Assembly: GCA_046233135.1 (NCBI GenBank)
Contig: JBJXHN010000001.1
Location: 124,001-188,000 of the forward strand
DNA: 64,000 nucleotides
Source of the DNA: JBJXHN01 sp046233135
GTDB taxonomy: Bacteria > Pseudomonadota > Alphaproteobacteria > Rhodospirillales > Rhodospirillaceae
Reading direction: 5' to 3'
The notes beneath the pieces are model-generated. The model was not told the origin of the DNA, did not search any database, and saw only the letters and a list, made by a program, of their open reading frames with translations. A program made the translations under genes and the position numbers. Shown piece after piece: positions 1-7,101 of the stretch; position 1 is the first letter of the stretch, and each line of letters opens with the position of its first letter.

Positions 1-1
1 G

Positions 2-985
2 CGCCATTTCGGCCCGGCGGGTCCGGACGGGGTCAGCAGCCTGTATACGGCCATGAACCGCAACAAGGCGGTGGTGACCCTGGATCTGAAGGATCCGCAG
101 GGGCTGGCGCATGCCCGTGACATCCTGCAACGCAGCCACGTGCTGGTGGAAAGCTTCCGCCCCGGCGCGCTCGACCGCCTGGGGCTGGGGCCGGAGGCGT
201 TGCGCAGCCTGAACCCCGGTCTGGTGCATGTGCAGCTGTCGGGCTTCGGCCAGACGGGGCCATGGCGCCAGCGGGCCGGGCATGACCTGACCTATCTGGC
301 CCTGTCGGGCATGCTGTCCCAGACGGGAACGGAGAGCGGCCCGGCGATTCCCTTTCCGCCGCTGGCCGACCACGCCGCCGCCTTGGCGGCCGTGATCGCC
401 GTGCAGACCGGCCTGTTGCGCCGCCTGCGCACCGGCCGGGGAGCGCGGATCGACATGTCGCTGTACGACACCGCCATGCTGATGAACAGCGCCGGCCTGA
501 CCCTGGCCGGCCAGGGGTTGCCGGTGGCGCCGGGGGAAGACCTGCTGAGCGGTGGCGCCGGATTCTATCGCTGCTACCGGTGCGCCGACGGCCGGCACAT
601 GGCCGTGGCGCCCATCGAGTCCAAATTCTGGTCGGCCTTCTGTGCGGCCCTGAGTTGCCCCGATCTGATTGATCGACACCGGGATCTGCTGCCACAGGTA
701 GATTTAATTGCAGAGCTGACTCGGGTTTTCGCGCAAAAGACGCAGGCAGAGTGGGCAACCATTTTCGAATCGGTCGATTGTTGTGTCGAACCGGTCTTGA
801 GGTCAACCGAGGCGGCCTCAACGCACCACGCGCGAGACAGGAAGTTTCTTGAAAAAGCAGATTTTGGCCTAAACGAGTTATTACTTCCGTTTACATTGGA
901 TGGACAACCTCCGGTCCAGCGTAGAGCGCTGGAACGGGAGTCCGCAGAGGATGTATTGGCGCGGTGGCCGCGCATAGGGAGGTAA
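2..985 (+). CDS. CaiB/BaiF family CoA-transferase, 5' end outside window
   Basis: Family III CoA-transferases move CoA between carboxylic acids in the cytoplasm. The frame is open from base 2 and enters with residues typical of this family just before a possible internal ATG at 53 (MNRNKAVVTLDLKDPQG), followed by VESFRPGALDRLGLG and LVHVQLSGFGQTGPW, all classic CaiB/BaiF segments. The true start therefore lies upstream of the window. The stop is TAA at 983-985. About 328 residues are visible, against roughly 380-400 for full members. Codon use changes near base 650: the first two thirds are very GC-rich, while the last third contains many A/T-ending codons, although the frame stays intact. 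The substrate cannot be predicted from the sequence. Confidence 0.85.
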   Translation, partial: RHFGPAGPDGVSSLYTAMNRNKAVVTLDLKDPQGLAHARDILQRSHVLVESFRPGALDRLGLGPEALRSLNPGLVHVQLSGFGQTGPWRQRAGHDLTYLALSGMLSQTGTESGPAIPFPPLADHAAALAAVIAVQTGLLRRLRTGRGARIDMSLYDTAMLMNSAGLTLAGQGLPVAPGEDLLSGGAGFYRCYRCADGRHMAVAPIESKFWSAFCAALSCPDLIDRHRDLLPQVDLIAELTRVFAQKTQAEWATIFESVDCCVEPVLRSTEAASTHHARDRKFLEKADFGLNELLLPFTLDGQPPVQRRALERESAEDVLARWPRIGR

Positions 986-1195
986 TGTTTTGGCGATTTT
1001 CAATGGTTTTTGGATCCTAAAGTATAGCTTTCCCTGCGGGAAACCCCTAGGCGCTTGCCGTAACCGTAAAAAATTGCTTAAAATGCCTGCGTAGGCCGGG
1101 ACGATACTTAGGTCTGCATCACGAAACGAATGCCAACAAACAAAAGCGTAGCGGACTCACGCTGCGCGGGGCGTGTGCGATTTTCGAGGATCAAG

Positions 1196-1336
1196 ATGAT
1201 CGAGCTTTTCATGGTTGTATTCGTTGCAGCGGGTATTTTGCGTTTGGTGGAGACACGGTCAGAACGGCGACAACGTCGACTGGAAACTGCTTTCCGCCGG
1301 GCTCATCACTTGAAGACCGCCGGAGTTCGTCGGTAA
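1196..1336 (+). CDS. small single-span membrane protein, unknown function
   Basis: Short ORF of 46 residues. ATG 1196 is preferred over the upstream ATG at 1130 in the same frame because a GAGGA sits about six bases before it and because the protein then begins directly with a hydrophobic segment (residues 2-16, IELFMVVFVAAGILRL). A very basic tail rich in Arg and His follows. This gives a predicted single-pass membrane peptide with a cytoplasmic basic end. The gene ends four bases before a strong terminator, which supports it as an independent transcription unit. No family is recognised. Its composition is less GC-rich than the neighbours, like the end of the CoA-transferase gene upstream. 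Confidence 0.5.
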   Translation: MIELFMVVFVAAGILRLVETRSERRQRRLETAFRRAHHLKTAGVRR

Positions 1337-1340
1337 TCCC

Positions 1341-1380
1341 AGGGGGGAGCGGATCCATCCGCTCCCCCCTTCGGTTTTCT
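1341..1380 (+). terminator. rho-independent terminator after the small membrane protein gene
   Basis: A near-perfect 14-base inverted repeat (AGGGGGGAGCGGAT, then its complement after CC) is followed by TCGGTTTTCTT. The arms run 1341-1354 and 1357-1370. The very GC-rich stem with a T-rich tail is typical of intrinsic termination. Confidence 0.8.
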
Positions 1381-1428
1381 TGCCCTGGATCGAATTATCC
1401 GCGTTCAATCGATGGCGATATAACGTGG

Positions 1429-1507
1429 TTTGATCTTGTCGGTCCCTCAGCCCAGATCAAATGGTAGAGTATCGAGCGGAAAGCCGGTGCCCACTTTTCC
1501 GCTCGAT
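1429..1507 (+). promoter_or_regulatory. two successive inverted repeats in the leader of the radical-SAM gene
   Basis: First repeat: TTTGATCT at 1429-1436 pairs with AGATCAAA at 1454-1461, with a 17-base spacer. Second repeat: ATCGAGCGGAAA at 1471-1482 pairs with TTTCCGCTCGAT at 1496-1507, with a 13-base spacer. Both are perfect. They lie 48-126 bases before the ATG at 1555. No T-run follows the second stem, so a simple terminator is unlikely. They could be a structured 5' leader or two operators. Confidence 0.5.
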
Positions 1508-1554
1508 GCTGTAGAGTCCCGGATGATTGCGTCGGCCGGTTTGGGGGAAGTGGC

Positions 1555-2502
1555 ATGTCGTATCAAACGTGGACCTATGAAGCGGCCGGCCAGGGGCTCG
1601 GCCTGTTCGCCGTGCTGCACGGCAGACCCTGCGGCTGGGGCATGTGCCTGGGCTGCGCCCTGCCCACCGCCGAGGGCGATCCGCCGCTGCCGACCGCCTT
1701 TTTTCGCGATCTGGACGCCATTTTCGGCGCCGTGACCGCACGGGGAGAGGGGGACCGGATCACCGAAGTGGTCCTGTCCAACAACGGCTCCACCTTCGAT
1801 CGCGATGCTTTCCCCTTTTCTGTGGTGCTGTATTTCTGCGCTGTCGCCCCGACGCTGTTTCCCAATCTCGCCAAGCTCTGCTTCGAAACCCGGGCGGAGG
1901 TGGTGAAGACGGAAGAGGTGCTGATGGTCCGGGAAACCCTGGACGAGGCGGGTTTCACCGGCGCCGTCGAGCTGGCCGTGGGGGTCGAGGTCTTCGACGA
2001 AACGACCCGCAACAAGGTCTACCGGAAAGGCTTGCGGAACGAGACCCTGGACCGCCTGTGCCGCAACCTGTCGCACATGGGCGGCAGCCTGCGGGCCTAC
2101 TTCATGTACCGGCCCATGCCCGGCTGGGACACCGCGGAGGCCGACGCCGATATCACCGGGGGCGTGCGCTGGCTGGAGGCGCTGGCGGCGCGCCATGGCA
2201 TTTCCATCACCATGCACCTGAACCCCACCTTTGTGACGGCCGAGGACCGGCTGCTCAGCGCCTTCCGCGACGGTGCGTACAGACCGCCGACCCTGGAGGA
2301 GGTGGAAACCCTGCTGCTCGCCCTGACCGCCGGCGGGCTGCCCAGCCTGACCCGCCTGCATGTCGGCCTGTCCGATGAAGATCTGGCCGTTCCCGGCGGC
2401 AGTTTCGAAGACGCGCCGGGGGCGGCGGCGGTAAAGGCCCGGCTCGCAAGGTGGAATATGACCGCGAACCCGGCTACCCTGCGCCCCGCCGTTCCCGCAT
2501 AG
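1555..2502 (+). CDS. radical SAM protein, RaSEA/Elp3-like group
   Basis: Probable radical S-adenosylmethionine enzyme of 315 residues. The cluster motif appears near residue 26 as CGWGMCLGC, that is C-x4-C-x2-C, preceded by LHGRP. Downstream blocks match the Elp3/archaeosine-RaSEA style: VVLSNNGSTFD, CFETRAEVVKTEEV and a VGVEVFDETTRNKVYRKG segment that corresponds to the AIGLE..N..IR...KG region of those proteins. A GGGGGAAG ribosome-binding site lies just before ATG 1555. The spacing of the first two cysteines (x4) differs from the canonical C-x3-C-x2-C. The substrate is unknown; tRNA or small-molecule modification are both possible. The gene stands alone, with two inverted repeats in its leader. 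Confidence 0.7.
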   Translation: MSYQTWTYEAAGQGLGLFAVLHGRPCGWGMCLGCALPTAEGDPPLPTAFFRDLDAIFGAVTARGEGDRITEVVLSNNGSTFDRDAFPFSVVLYFCAVAPTLFPNLAKLCFETRAEVVKTEEVLMVRETLDEAGFTGAVELAVGVEVFDETTRNKVYRKGLRNETLDRLCRNLSHMGGSLRAYFMYRPMPGWDTAEADADITGGVRWLEALAARHGISITMHLNPTFVTAEDRLLSAFRDGAYRPPTLEEVETLLLALTAGGLPSLTRLHVGLSDEDLAVPGGSFEDAPGAAAVKARLARWNMTANPATLRPAVPA

Positions 2503-2565
2503 GGGGTAAGGGTTTATCGTGATGGCAGAGACTGTGACCGAAGAGGCGAAGGGGGAGCTGTGCCG

Positions 2566-4311
2566 ATGACGGGGCTACGAGCGAAGGACCGGCTGCGGAT
2601 CGCCGTGCTGGCGGTCGCCGTGATCGCAGGGACCATCGCCGCCGGCAGCATGCCGGCCCGGGCGGTGGACTACGCGGACGGCAGGCCGCTGGGCCAGCTG
2701 ATCCGCGAGGACAGCCGGGCCTGTCGCGCCATGGACAGTCTGAGCGTGCCGGTGATCACCTGGGGGGCGGATATGGTGACCATCCATGCCGCCGGGGATG
2801 ATGGCAAAACCCGCGACGGATCCCTGTTCGACCGGGCCGGGCTGGATATCTCCCTGACGCGGGAAGATGATTTCACCGAGCAGGTGCGCGCCTATATGCG
2901 CTGCGACACGCCCTTCCTGCGGGCCACCCTGGGCATGGCCAGCCTGGCCGCCGACGTGACGGAGGCCAAGGCGGAAAGCCGCATGGTGGCCATCTATCAG
3001 CACAGCTGGTCGGCCGGCGGCGATGCCATGGTGGTCAAGCCGGGCATCACGAAGCCGGAAGATCTGGCCGGCAAGACCATCGCCCTGCAACAGGCCGGTC
3101 CGCATGTGGACTATCTGGCCCGAATCCTGCGCGATGCCGGGCTGTCGCTGAACGATGTCACCCTGAAATGGACCACCGATCTGGTCGGTCCCGCCGGCTC
3201 CACCCCGGCGGCGGCGTTGCTGGAAGATGACGCGGTGGACGCGGCGATGGTCATCCTGCCCGATGCCCTGGCCCTGACCAGCAGCGGTGTCGGCACGGGG
3301 GCGGAAAACAGCGTGAAGGGCGCGCGGACCCTGCTGTCCACCAAAACCGCCAACCGCATTATCGCCGACCTGTATTTCGTGCGCGCCGACTATCTGGAGG
3401 CCAACCGCGAACAGGTGCAGGCATTCGTTTCCGCCCTGCTGAAGGCGGAAGAGGAAACCCGGGCCATTCTGAAAGCCGGCGGGCAGGCCAAGGCGGAGCT
3501 GCTGACCGCGACGGCGCGGATCCTGCTGGACGATAGTGGCGCGGTGGCCGATGCCGAAGCCCTGTGGGGGGATGCCGAAACCGTGGGATGGTCGGGGCAG
3601 GGGACCTTCTTCACCGATCCCAGCTATCCGCGCCGCTACGACACCCTGGTAACCGAGGTGCAGGACAGCTTCGCCGGCCTGGGGCTGGTGGCCGAACGTC
3701 ACGCCCTGGGGTGGGCGGGCTGGCCGATGGAGGCCCTGGCCGAGGGGCTGAGCAATACGGGCGGGGTGGAACAGGCGCGGTTCAACGAGAAAGAGGCCGC
3801 CCAGGTGGTGACCCGCCGCCAGGCGCAGGGCACCATGGATGATGCCACCCTGTTCGCGTTCGAAGTCAACTTCCGCCCCAACCAGCAAACCTTCGACCGC
3901 ACCGCCTATGGCGAGGCGTTCTCTCGCGTCGCCGAACTGGCCACCACCTATGGCGGGGCGGTGATCACGGTGGAAGGCCACGCCGATCCGCTGGGCTATC
4001 TGCGGGCCAAGAAAAAGGGCGAAGGGGACCTGGTGCTGAACCGCATCGTCCAAAGCGCGCGGAACTTGTCCGTCTCCCGCGCCCAGAGTGTGCGCGATGC
4101 GGTGATCGCGGCGGCGGAGGCTAACGGCATCTGGCTCGACCGATCTCAGTTCGTCACCGTCGGCCGCGGGCTGGAGGATCCGAAAACCGGGATCTGCGGC
4201 CCGGACCCATGCGCGCCGCAGACCGAAGAGGAATGGTATTCAAACATGCGCGTGGTCTTCCGCATCGTGAATGTGGAGGCCGAGGCGAACGCCTTCGTGC
4301 CTCTGGACTGA
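2566..4311 (+). CDS. periplasmic substrate-binding-like protein fused to an OmpA domain
   Basis: First gene of a six-gene operon; 581 residues. ATG 2566 is chosen because GGGGGAG lies about eight bases upstream; a GTG at 2560 is also possible. The N-terminus has a signal peptide (RIAVLAVAVIAGTIAAGSMPARA) ending near residue 35. Residues about 60-330 resemble an NMT1/SsuA/PhnD-type solute-binding fold, with GITKPEDLAGKTIALQQ, AALLEDDAVDAAMVI and an RADYLEANREQVQAF helix as in such proteins. Residues about 425-575 form an OmpA-like domain (TVEGHADPLG and LSVSRAQSV) of the peptidoglycan-binding type. No ABC permease or ATPase is nearby, so the binding domain more likely senses a ligand while the OmpA part anchors to the cell wall. 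The ligand is unknown. Confidence 0.75.
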   Translation: MTGLRAKDRLRIAVLAVAVIAGTIAAGSMPARAVDYADGRPLGQLIREDSRACRAMDSLSVPVITWGADMVTIHAAGDDGKTRDGSLFDRAGLDISLTREDDFTEQVRAYMRCDTPFLRATLGMASLAADVTEAKAESRMVAIYQHSWSAGGDAMVVKPGITKPEDLAGKTIALQQAGPHVDYLARILRDAGLSLNDVTLKWTTDLVGPAGSTPAAALLEDDAVDAAMVILPDALALTSSGVGTGAENSVKGARTLLSTKTANRIIADLYFVRADYLEANREQVQAFVSALLKAEEETRAILKAGGQAKAELLTATARILLDDSGAVADAEALWGDAETVGWSGQGTFFTDPSYPRRYDTLVTEVQDSFAGLGLVAERHALGWAGWPMEALAEGLSNTGGVEQARFNEKEAAQVVTRRQAQGTMDDATLFAFEVNFRPNQQTFDRTAYGEAFSRVAELATTYGGAVITVEGHADPLGYLRAKKKGEGDLVLNRIVQSARNLSVSRAQSVRDAVIAAAEANGIWLDRSQFVTVGRGLEDPKTGICGPDPCAPQTEEEWYSNMRVVFRIVNVEAEANAFVPLD

Positions 4312-4326
4312 GCGGGGGAAGCGATC

Positions 4327-5265
4327 ATGGCGCGCAGGCGTACATTCGGAACGAAATCCGGTGATCGGAAGGCGATACGGATTGTCCTGCCCATCGTCTT
4401 CGGTCTGGCCTTTATCGCCTACCTGGGTGGGACGGGGGATGTGGAACAGCCGGCCCCGGCCTCCACCACAACGGCCACAGCTCCCGCTCAGGACGAAACG
4501 GAGCCGGAGCTGCATATCGACGATATTCTGCCGCCAGAAGACTTCGATCGGGTCGCGGCCTTTGCGGACTGGGGGGTGCCGTCGGAGTATATGGCACCCG
4601 ACGATATTCCCGCCCCTGTGGCCGACGACAACCTGATGGACGGGAACCTCTATCTGATTGTCGACGGATCGGGCAGCATGGCCGACGTGGGCTGTTCCGA
4701 CGGCAAGCCCAAGGCGGATGCGGCGCGGGGGGCGATCCTGTCCTTTCTGGACAAGGTGCCGGCTCAAGGCGTCAACCTGGGCCTGATCCTGTTCGACGAA
4801 CGGGGCGCGAAGATCTATTCCGAACTGACCGACGACGACGACGCGGTGGTGCGCGAGGCGATCGAAGGGCTGACTCCGGGCGGCGGCACGCCCCTGGGCC
4901 AGGCGCTGCAATATGCGGTGACCGAACTGCGGCGGCAGGCCATCCGTCAGCGGGGGTACGGGGACTATCGCATCGTCGTGGTGACGGACGGTCTGGCCGG
5001 CGATCCGCAAGAGATGTATCTGGCCGTCGGTGATATCCTGAAGGCACCGATCACCCTGCACACCATCGGCTTCTGTATCGGCGAGGATCACCCGCTGAAC
5101 CTGCCCGGCCGCCTGATCTATGTGGCGGCCATGGATACGGACGGGCTGACCCGGGGGCTGGACCAGGTGCTGGCGGAAAGCGAGGATTTCGACGTGGGGA
5201 CCTTCACGCCCACGGGTGAGGCGGCCGGATCCGGCGCGGGCTCGGCGCCGGAGGGCGGCCGATGA
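4327..5265 (+). CDS. membrane-anchored von Willebrand factor A domain protein
   Basis: 312 residues. A basic N-terminus and one membrane span (about residues 17-34) place the rest in the periplasm. A Pro/Thr/Glu-rich linker follows, then a VWA domain from about residue 105. The metal-ion-dependent adhesion site is complete: D113-G-S115-G-S117, then GGGTPLGQAL and VVVTDGLAG. VWA domains bind partner proteins through a divalent metal. The start is preceded by GGGGGAAG. The gene sits 15 bases after the binding-protein/OmpA gene and overlaps the next start by four bases, so co-translation and a shared complex are likely. The C-terminal tail is Gly/Ala/Ser-rich and low in complexity. Confidence 0.85.
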   Translation: MARRRTFGTKSGDRKAIRIVLPIVFGLAFIAYLGGTGDVEQPAPASTTTATAPAQDETEPELHIDDILPPEDFDRVAAFADWGVPSEYMAPDDIPAPVADDNLMDGNLYLIVDGSGSMADVGCSDGKPKADAARGAILSFLDKVPAQGVNLGLILFDERGAKIYSELTDDDDAVVREAIEGLTPGGGTPLGQALQYAVTELRRQAIRQRGYGDYRIVVVTDGLAGDPQEMYLAVGDILKAPITLHTIGFCIGEDHPLNLPGRLIYVAAMDTDGLTRGLDQVLAESEDFDVGTFTPTGEAAGSGAGSAPEGGR

Positions 5266-5714
5266 CCCTGATGCAGCGTCTCGCCCGCTGGGGGCGGCGG
5301 CTCCTGGGCCTGCAAATCGTGCTTTTCATCTGGGTTTACGTGCTGGTCCATGTGCAGATGATGGATGAGGGCAAGCTCCACGAGGCAACCATCACCTTCA
5401 TCCGGGGGGTCGAGCCGGAAGGGGCGTTCGGCGACAAGATCGAAAGCATCGCCGATGCCCTGGACGCCAATCCCCTGGTCAAGGCCAGGGTGGTCGGCCA
5501 TACGGGAGCCGGCGGCGACGAGGCCGCGAACCTGGACCTGAGCCGGCAGCGGGCCGATCTGGTGTACGGCCGTCTGATCAAGGCCGGCGTGTTGCCTGGC
5601 CGGCTCGTCATGGAATACGTGGGCTCGGCCGAGCCGACCGATCGGAAGGACGGGGAAAGCGATGCGGAATGGCGCCGGCGACAGTCGCGCGTTGATATCT
5701 ACCTGAGCCGCTGA
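5262..5714 (+). CDS. small inner-membrane-anchored OmpA-like protein
   Basis: 150 residues. ATG 5262 overlaps the VWA stop (ATGA). One membrane span (about residues 15-33, LLGLQIVLFIWVYVLVHV) is followed by a compact OmpA-like domain with the segment VVGHTGAGGDEAANLDLSRQRADLVYGRL and the terminal RRRQSRVDIYL. In peptidoglycan-binding OmpA domains the first motif is usually GHTD; here the Asp is replaced by Gly, so diaminopimelate binding may be altered. It lies third in the TelA-type operon and, with the first gene, gives the system two OmpA modules. Function otherwise unknown. Confidence 0.75.
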   Translation: MTLMQRLARWGRRLLGLQIVLFIWVYVLVHVQMMDEGKLHEATITFIRGVEPEGAFGDKIESIADALDANPLVKARVVGHTGAGGDEAANLDLSRQRADLVYGRLIKAGVLPGRLVMEYVGSAEPTDRKDGESDAEWRRRQSRVDIYLSR

Positions 5715-5730
5715 CGGTAAGGGATAGCCC

Positions 5731-6426
5731 ATGTCCAAGCTGAGATACGACAGCCCGGAGCGCCTGAAATGGCACGAGTGGACTCCGGGGCTCGACAATG
5801 GTCACTGGACCCTGGGGGCGGTGCTGGAAACCATGAAATCCGCCGGCGGCGCCGGAGCCATGGCCATTCCCTGGATCATCCGTCTGCTGGAAAACCCGAC
5901 GTCGCCGCTGCATCTGCCCGGCGCCATCTCGCTGGAGCGCCACGACGCGGTGCACATCCTGCTGGGCCGGGGCATGCGGGTGCAGGACGAGGCCTTTGTG
6001 ATCGGCTTTACCATGGGCGCCGACCCGGCGCTGCGGGACTGGCATGTCTCGCTGTTCAAATGGGCCTCCAACGTCCTTTACCCCAAGGTCTATCGCTTTA
6101 CCAACGACCACCTGGTGGCCTTCGAGCTGGGGGTGCGGGAAGGGCGGCGCCAGCCCTGCACCAACCTGCATCTGTTCCCCTTCGAGGATCACCTGGGCGA
6201 GACGCTGGATAGCCTGCGCAAGCGGCTGGGCATCAACCGGGCGCGGCTGTATGCGGTCTTCCGGCATGAACGCATCCTGCTGCCCGCCACCAAGGCGTCG
6301 TGGCGCCTGGACTACTGCCGGACCACCGACCCCAGCGCCATCCGCAGCCCGGCCGGGCCGCCCAGCGGCTGGATCCGGGAACGCCACAAGCCCCGCCACG
6401 GGACGTCGGGGGAAGGGGACGCATGA
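5731..6426 (+). CDS. Coq4-like protein in the TelA operon
   Basis: 231 residues, close to the length of Coq4 proteins. It carries H71-D72-x2-H75-x11-E87 (HDAVHILLGRGMRVQDE), the HDxxHx11E metal-binding signature of the Coq4 ubiquinone-biosynthesis family, followed by an AFVIGFTMG helix that resembles the Coq4 segment after the motif. The remainder (FTNDHLVAFELGVREGRRQPCTNLH) is less conserved, so this would be a divergent member. Coq4 acts on the quinone ring in ubiquinone synthesis; whether this copy binds quinone or another lipid is unknown. It lies 16 bases after the OmpA gene and its stop overlaps the next start, which ties it to the envelope operon rather than to other ubi genes. Confidence 0.55.
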   Translation: MSKLRYDSPERLKWHEWTPGLDNGHWTLGAVLETMKSAGGAGAMAIPWIIRLLENPTSPLHLPGAISLERHDAVHILLGRGMRVQDEAFVIGFTMGADPALRDWHVSLFKWASNVLYPKVYRFTNDHLVAFELGVREGRRQPCTNLHLFPFEDHLGETLDSLRKRLGINRARLYAVFRHERILLPATKASWRLDYCRTTDPSAIRSPAGPPSGWIRERHKPRHGTSGEGDA

Positions 6427-7082
6427 GCCGGACGGAAAACCCCCGATCGAAGAAAATCCGGCCGGTGCGCCTGCTGCCGGTGAAGGAGTTGATCAGCGGA
6501 CTGCTGTCCGCCGGAGCCATGCTGACCGTCTTTTACCAGGGCGGCCATAGTCCGTTCGGTGCCTTGGTGGTGGGGTTGATCTCGTATGGCGGGACGCGCC
6601 TGATGATCGGTACCGATCCGCCCTTGCCCGAACCCGGGTCCGACGGCCGGGACGAATGGCTGACCGCCCAGCGCGATCAGCGGGATACGGAGACCATGAG
6701 CCTGGCCGAAGGGGCCATCCGCCGCATCCGCCAGGCCAATGTGGATATCCCCTGTCCGGAACTGTCTGAACGGCTGGACCACCTGGAAGCCTTAGCCACT
6801 CGCGTCGTCGCCTATCTGAAGGACAATCCGGCGAAAATCGGCGAGGCCGCCCGCTTCGTGCACCTGTACATGATTCCCGCCGCCGAGATCTCGGAACGCT
6901 ATGCCGACACCCACCGCATCGCCGCCACGCCCAAGCTGGAAGAGGGCTATCGCGGGTTCCTGATGCGGATGGAGGAGACTTTTGAAAAGCAGATCCGCGC
7001 CCTGGTGGACCGCGAGGTCTTCGATCTGAGCGTGGAGATCGAAAGCCTGCAGCACCGCATGTCCACCGAACGCAACGCCTGA
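6423..7082 (+). CDS. XpaC-like (5-bromo-4-chloroindolyl phosphate hydrolysis family) membrane protein
   Basis: 219 residues. ATG 6423 overlaps the previous stop (ATGA). The N-terminus is basic, with two short hydrophobic stretches at about residues 18-50 (ELISGLLSAGAMLTVFYQGG, then FGALVVGLISYGGTRLMI), followed by a long helical cytoplasmic domain with repeated LxxLE and YLKDNP segments. This topology and length match XpaC-type proteins, which in many bacteria are encoded beside telA. The family name comes from an old phenotype and does not define a reaction. Its position directly before the TelA-like gene supports the assignment. Confidence 0.7.
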   Translation: MSRTENPRSKKIRPVRLLPVKELISGLLSAGAMLTVFYQGGHSPFGALVVGLISYGGTRLMIGTDPPLPEPGSDGRDEWLTAQRDQRDTETMSLAEGAIRRIRQANVDIPCPELSERLDHLEALATRVVAYLKDNPAKIGEAARFVHLYMIPAAEISERYADTHRIAATPKLEEGYRGFLMRMEETFEKQIRALVDREVFDLSVEIESLQHRMSTERNA

Positions 7083-7101
7083 TGCCAGGAGAGACCCCGA
7101 G

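Noticed and set aside
2522..2569. 15-codon ORF ending in ATGA overlap with the start of the TelA operon
   Set aside because: Could be a coupling leader, but it has no ribosome-binding site and is too short to support.
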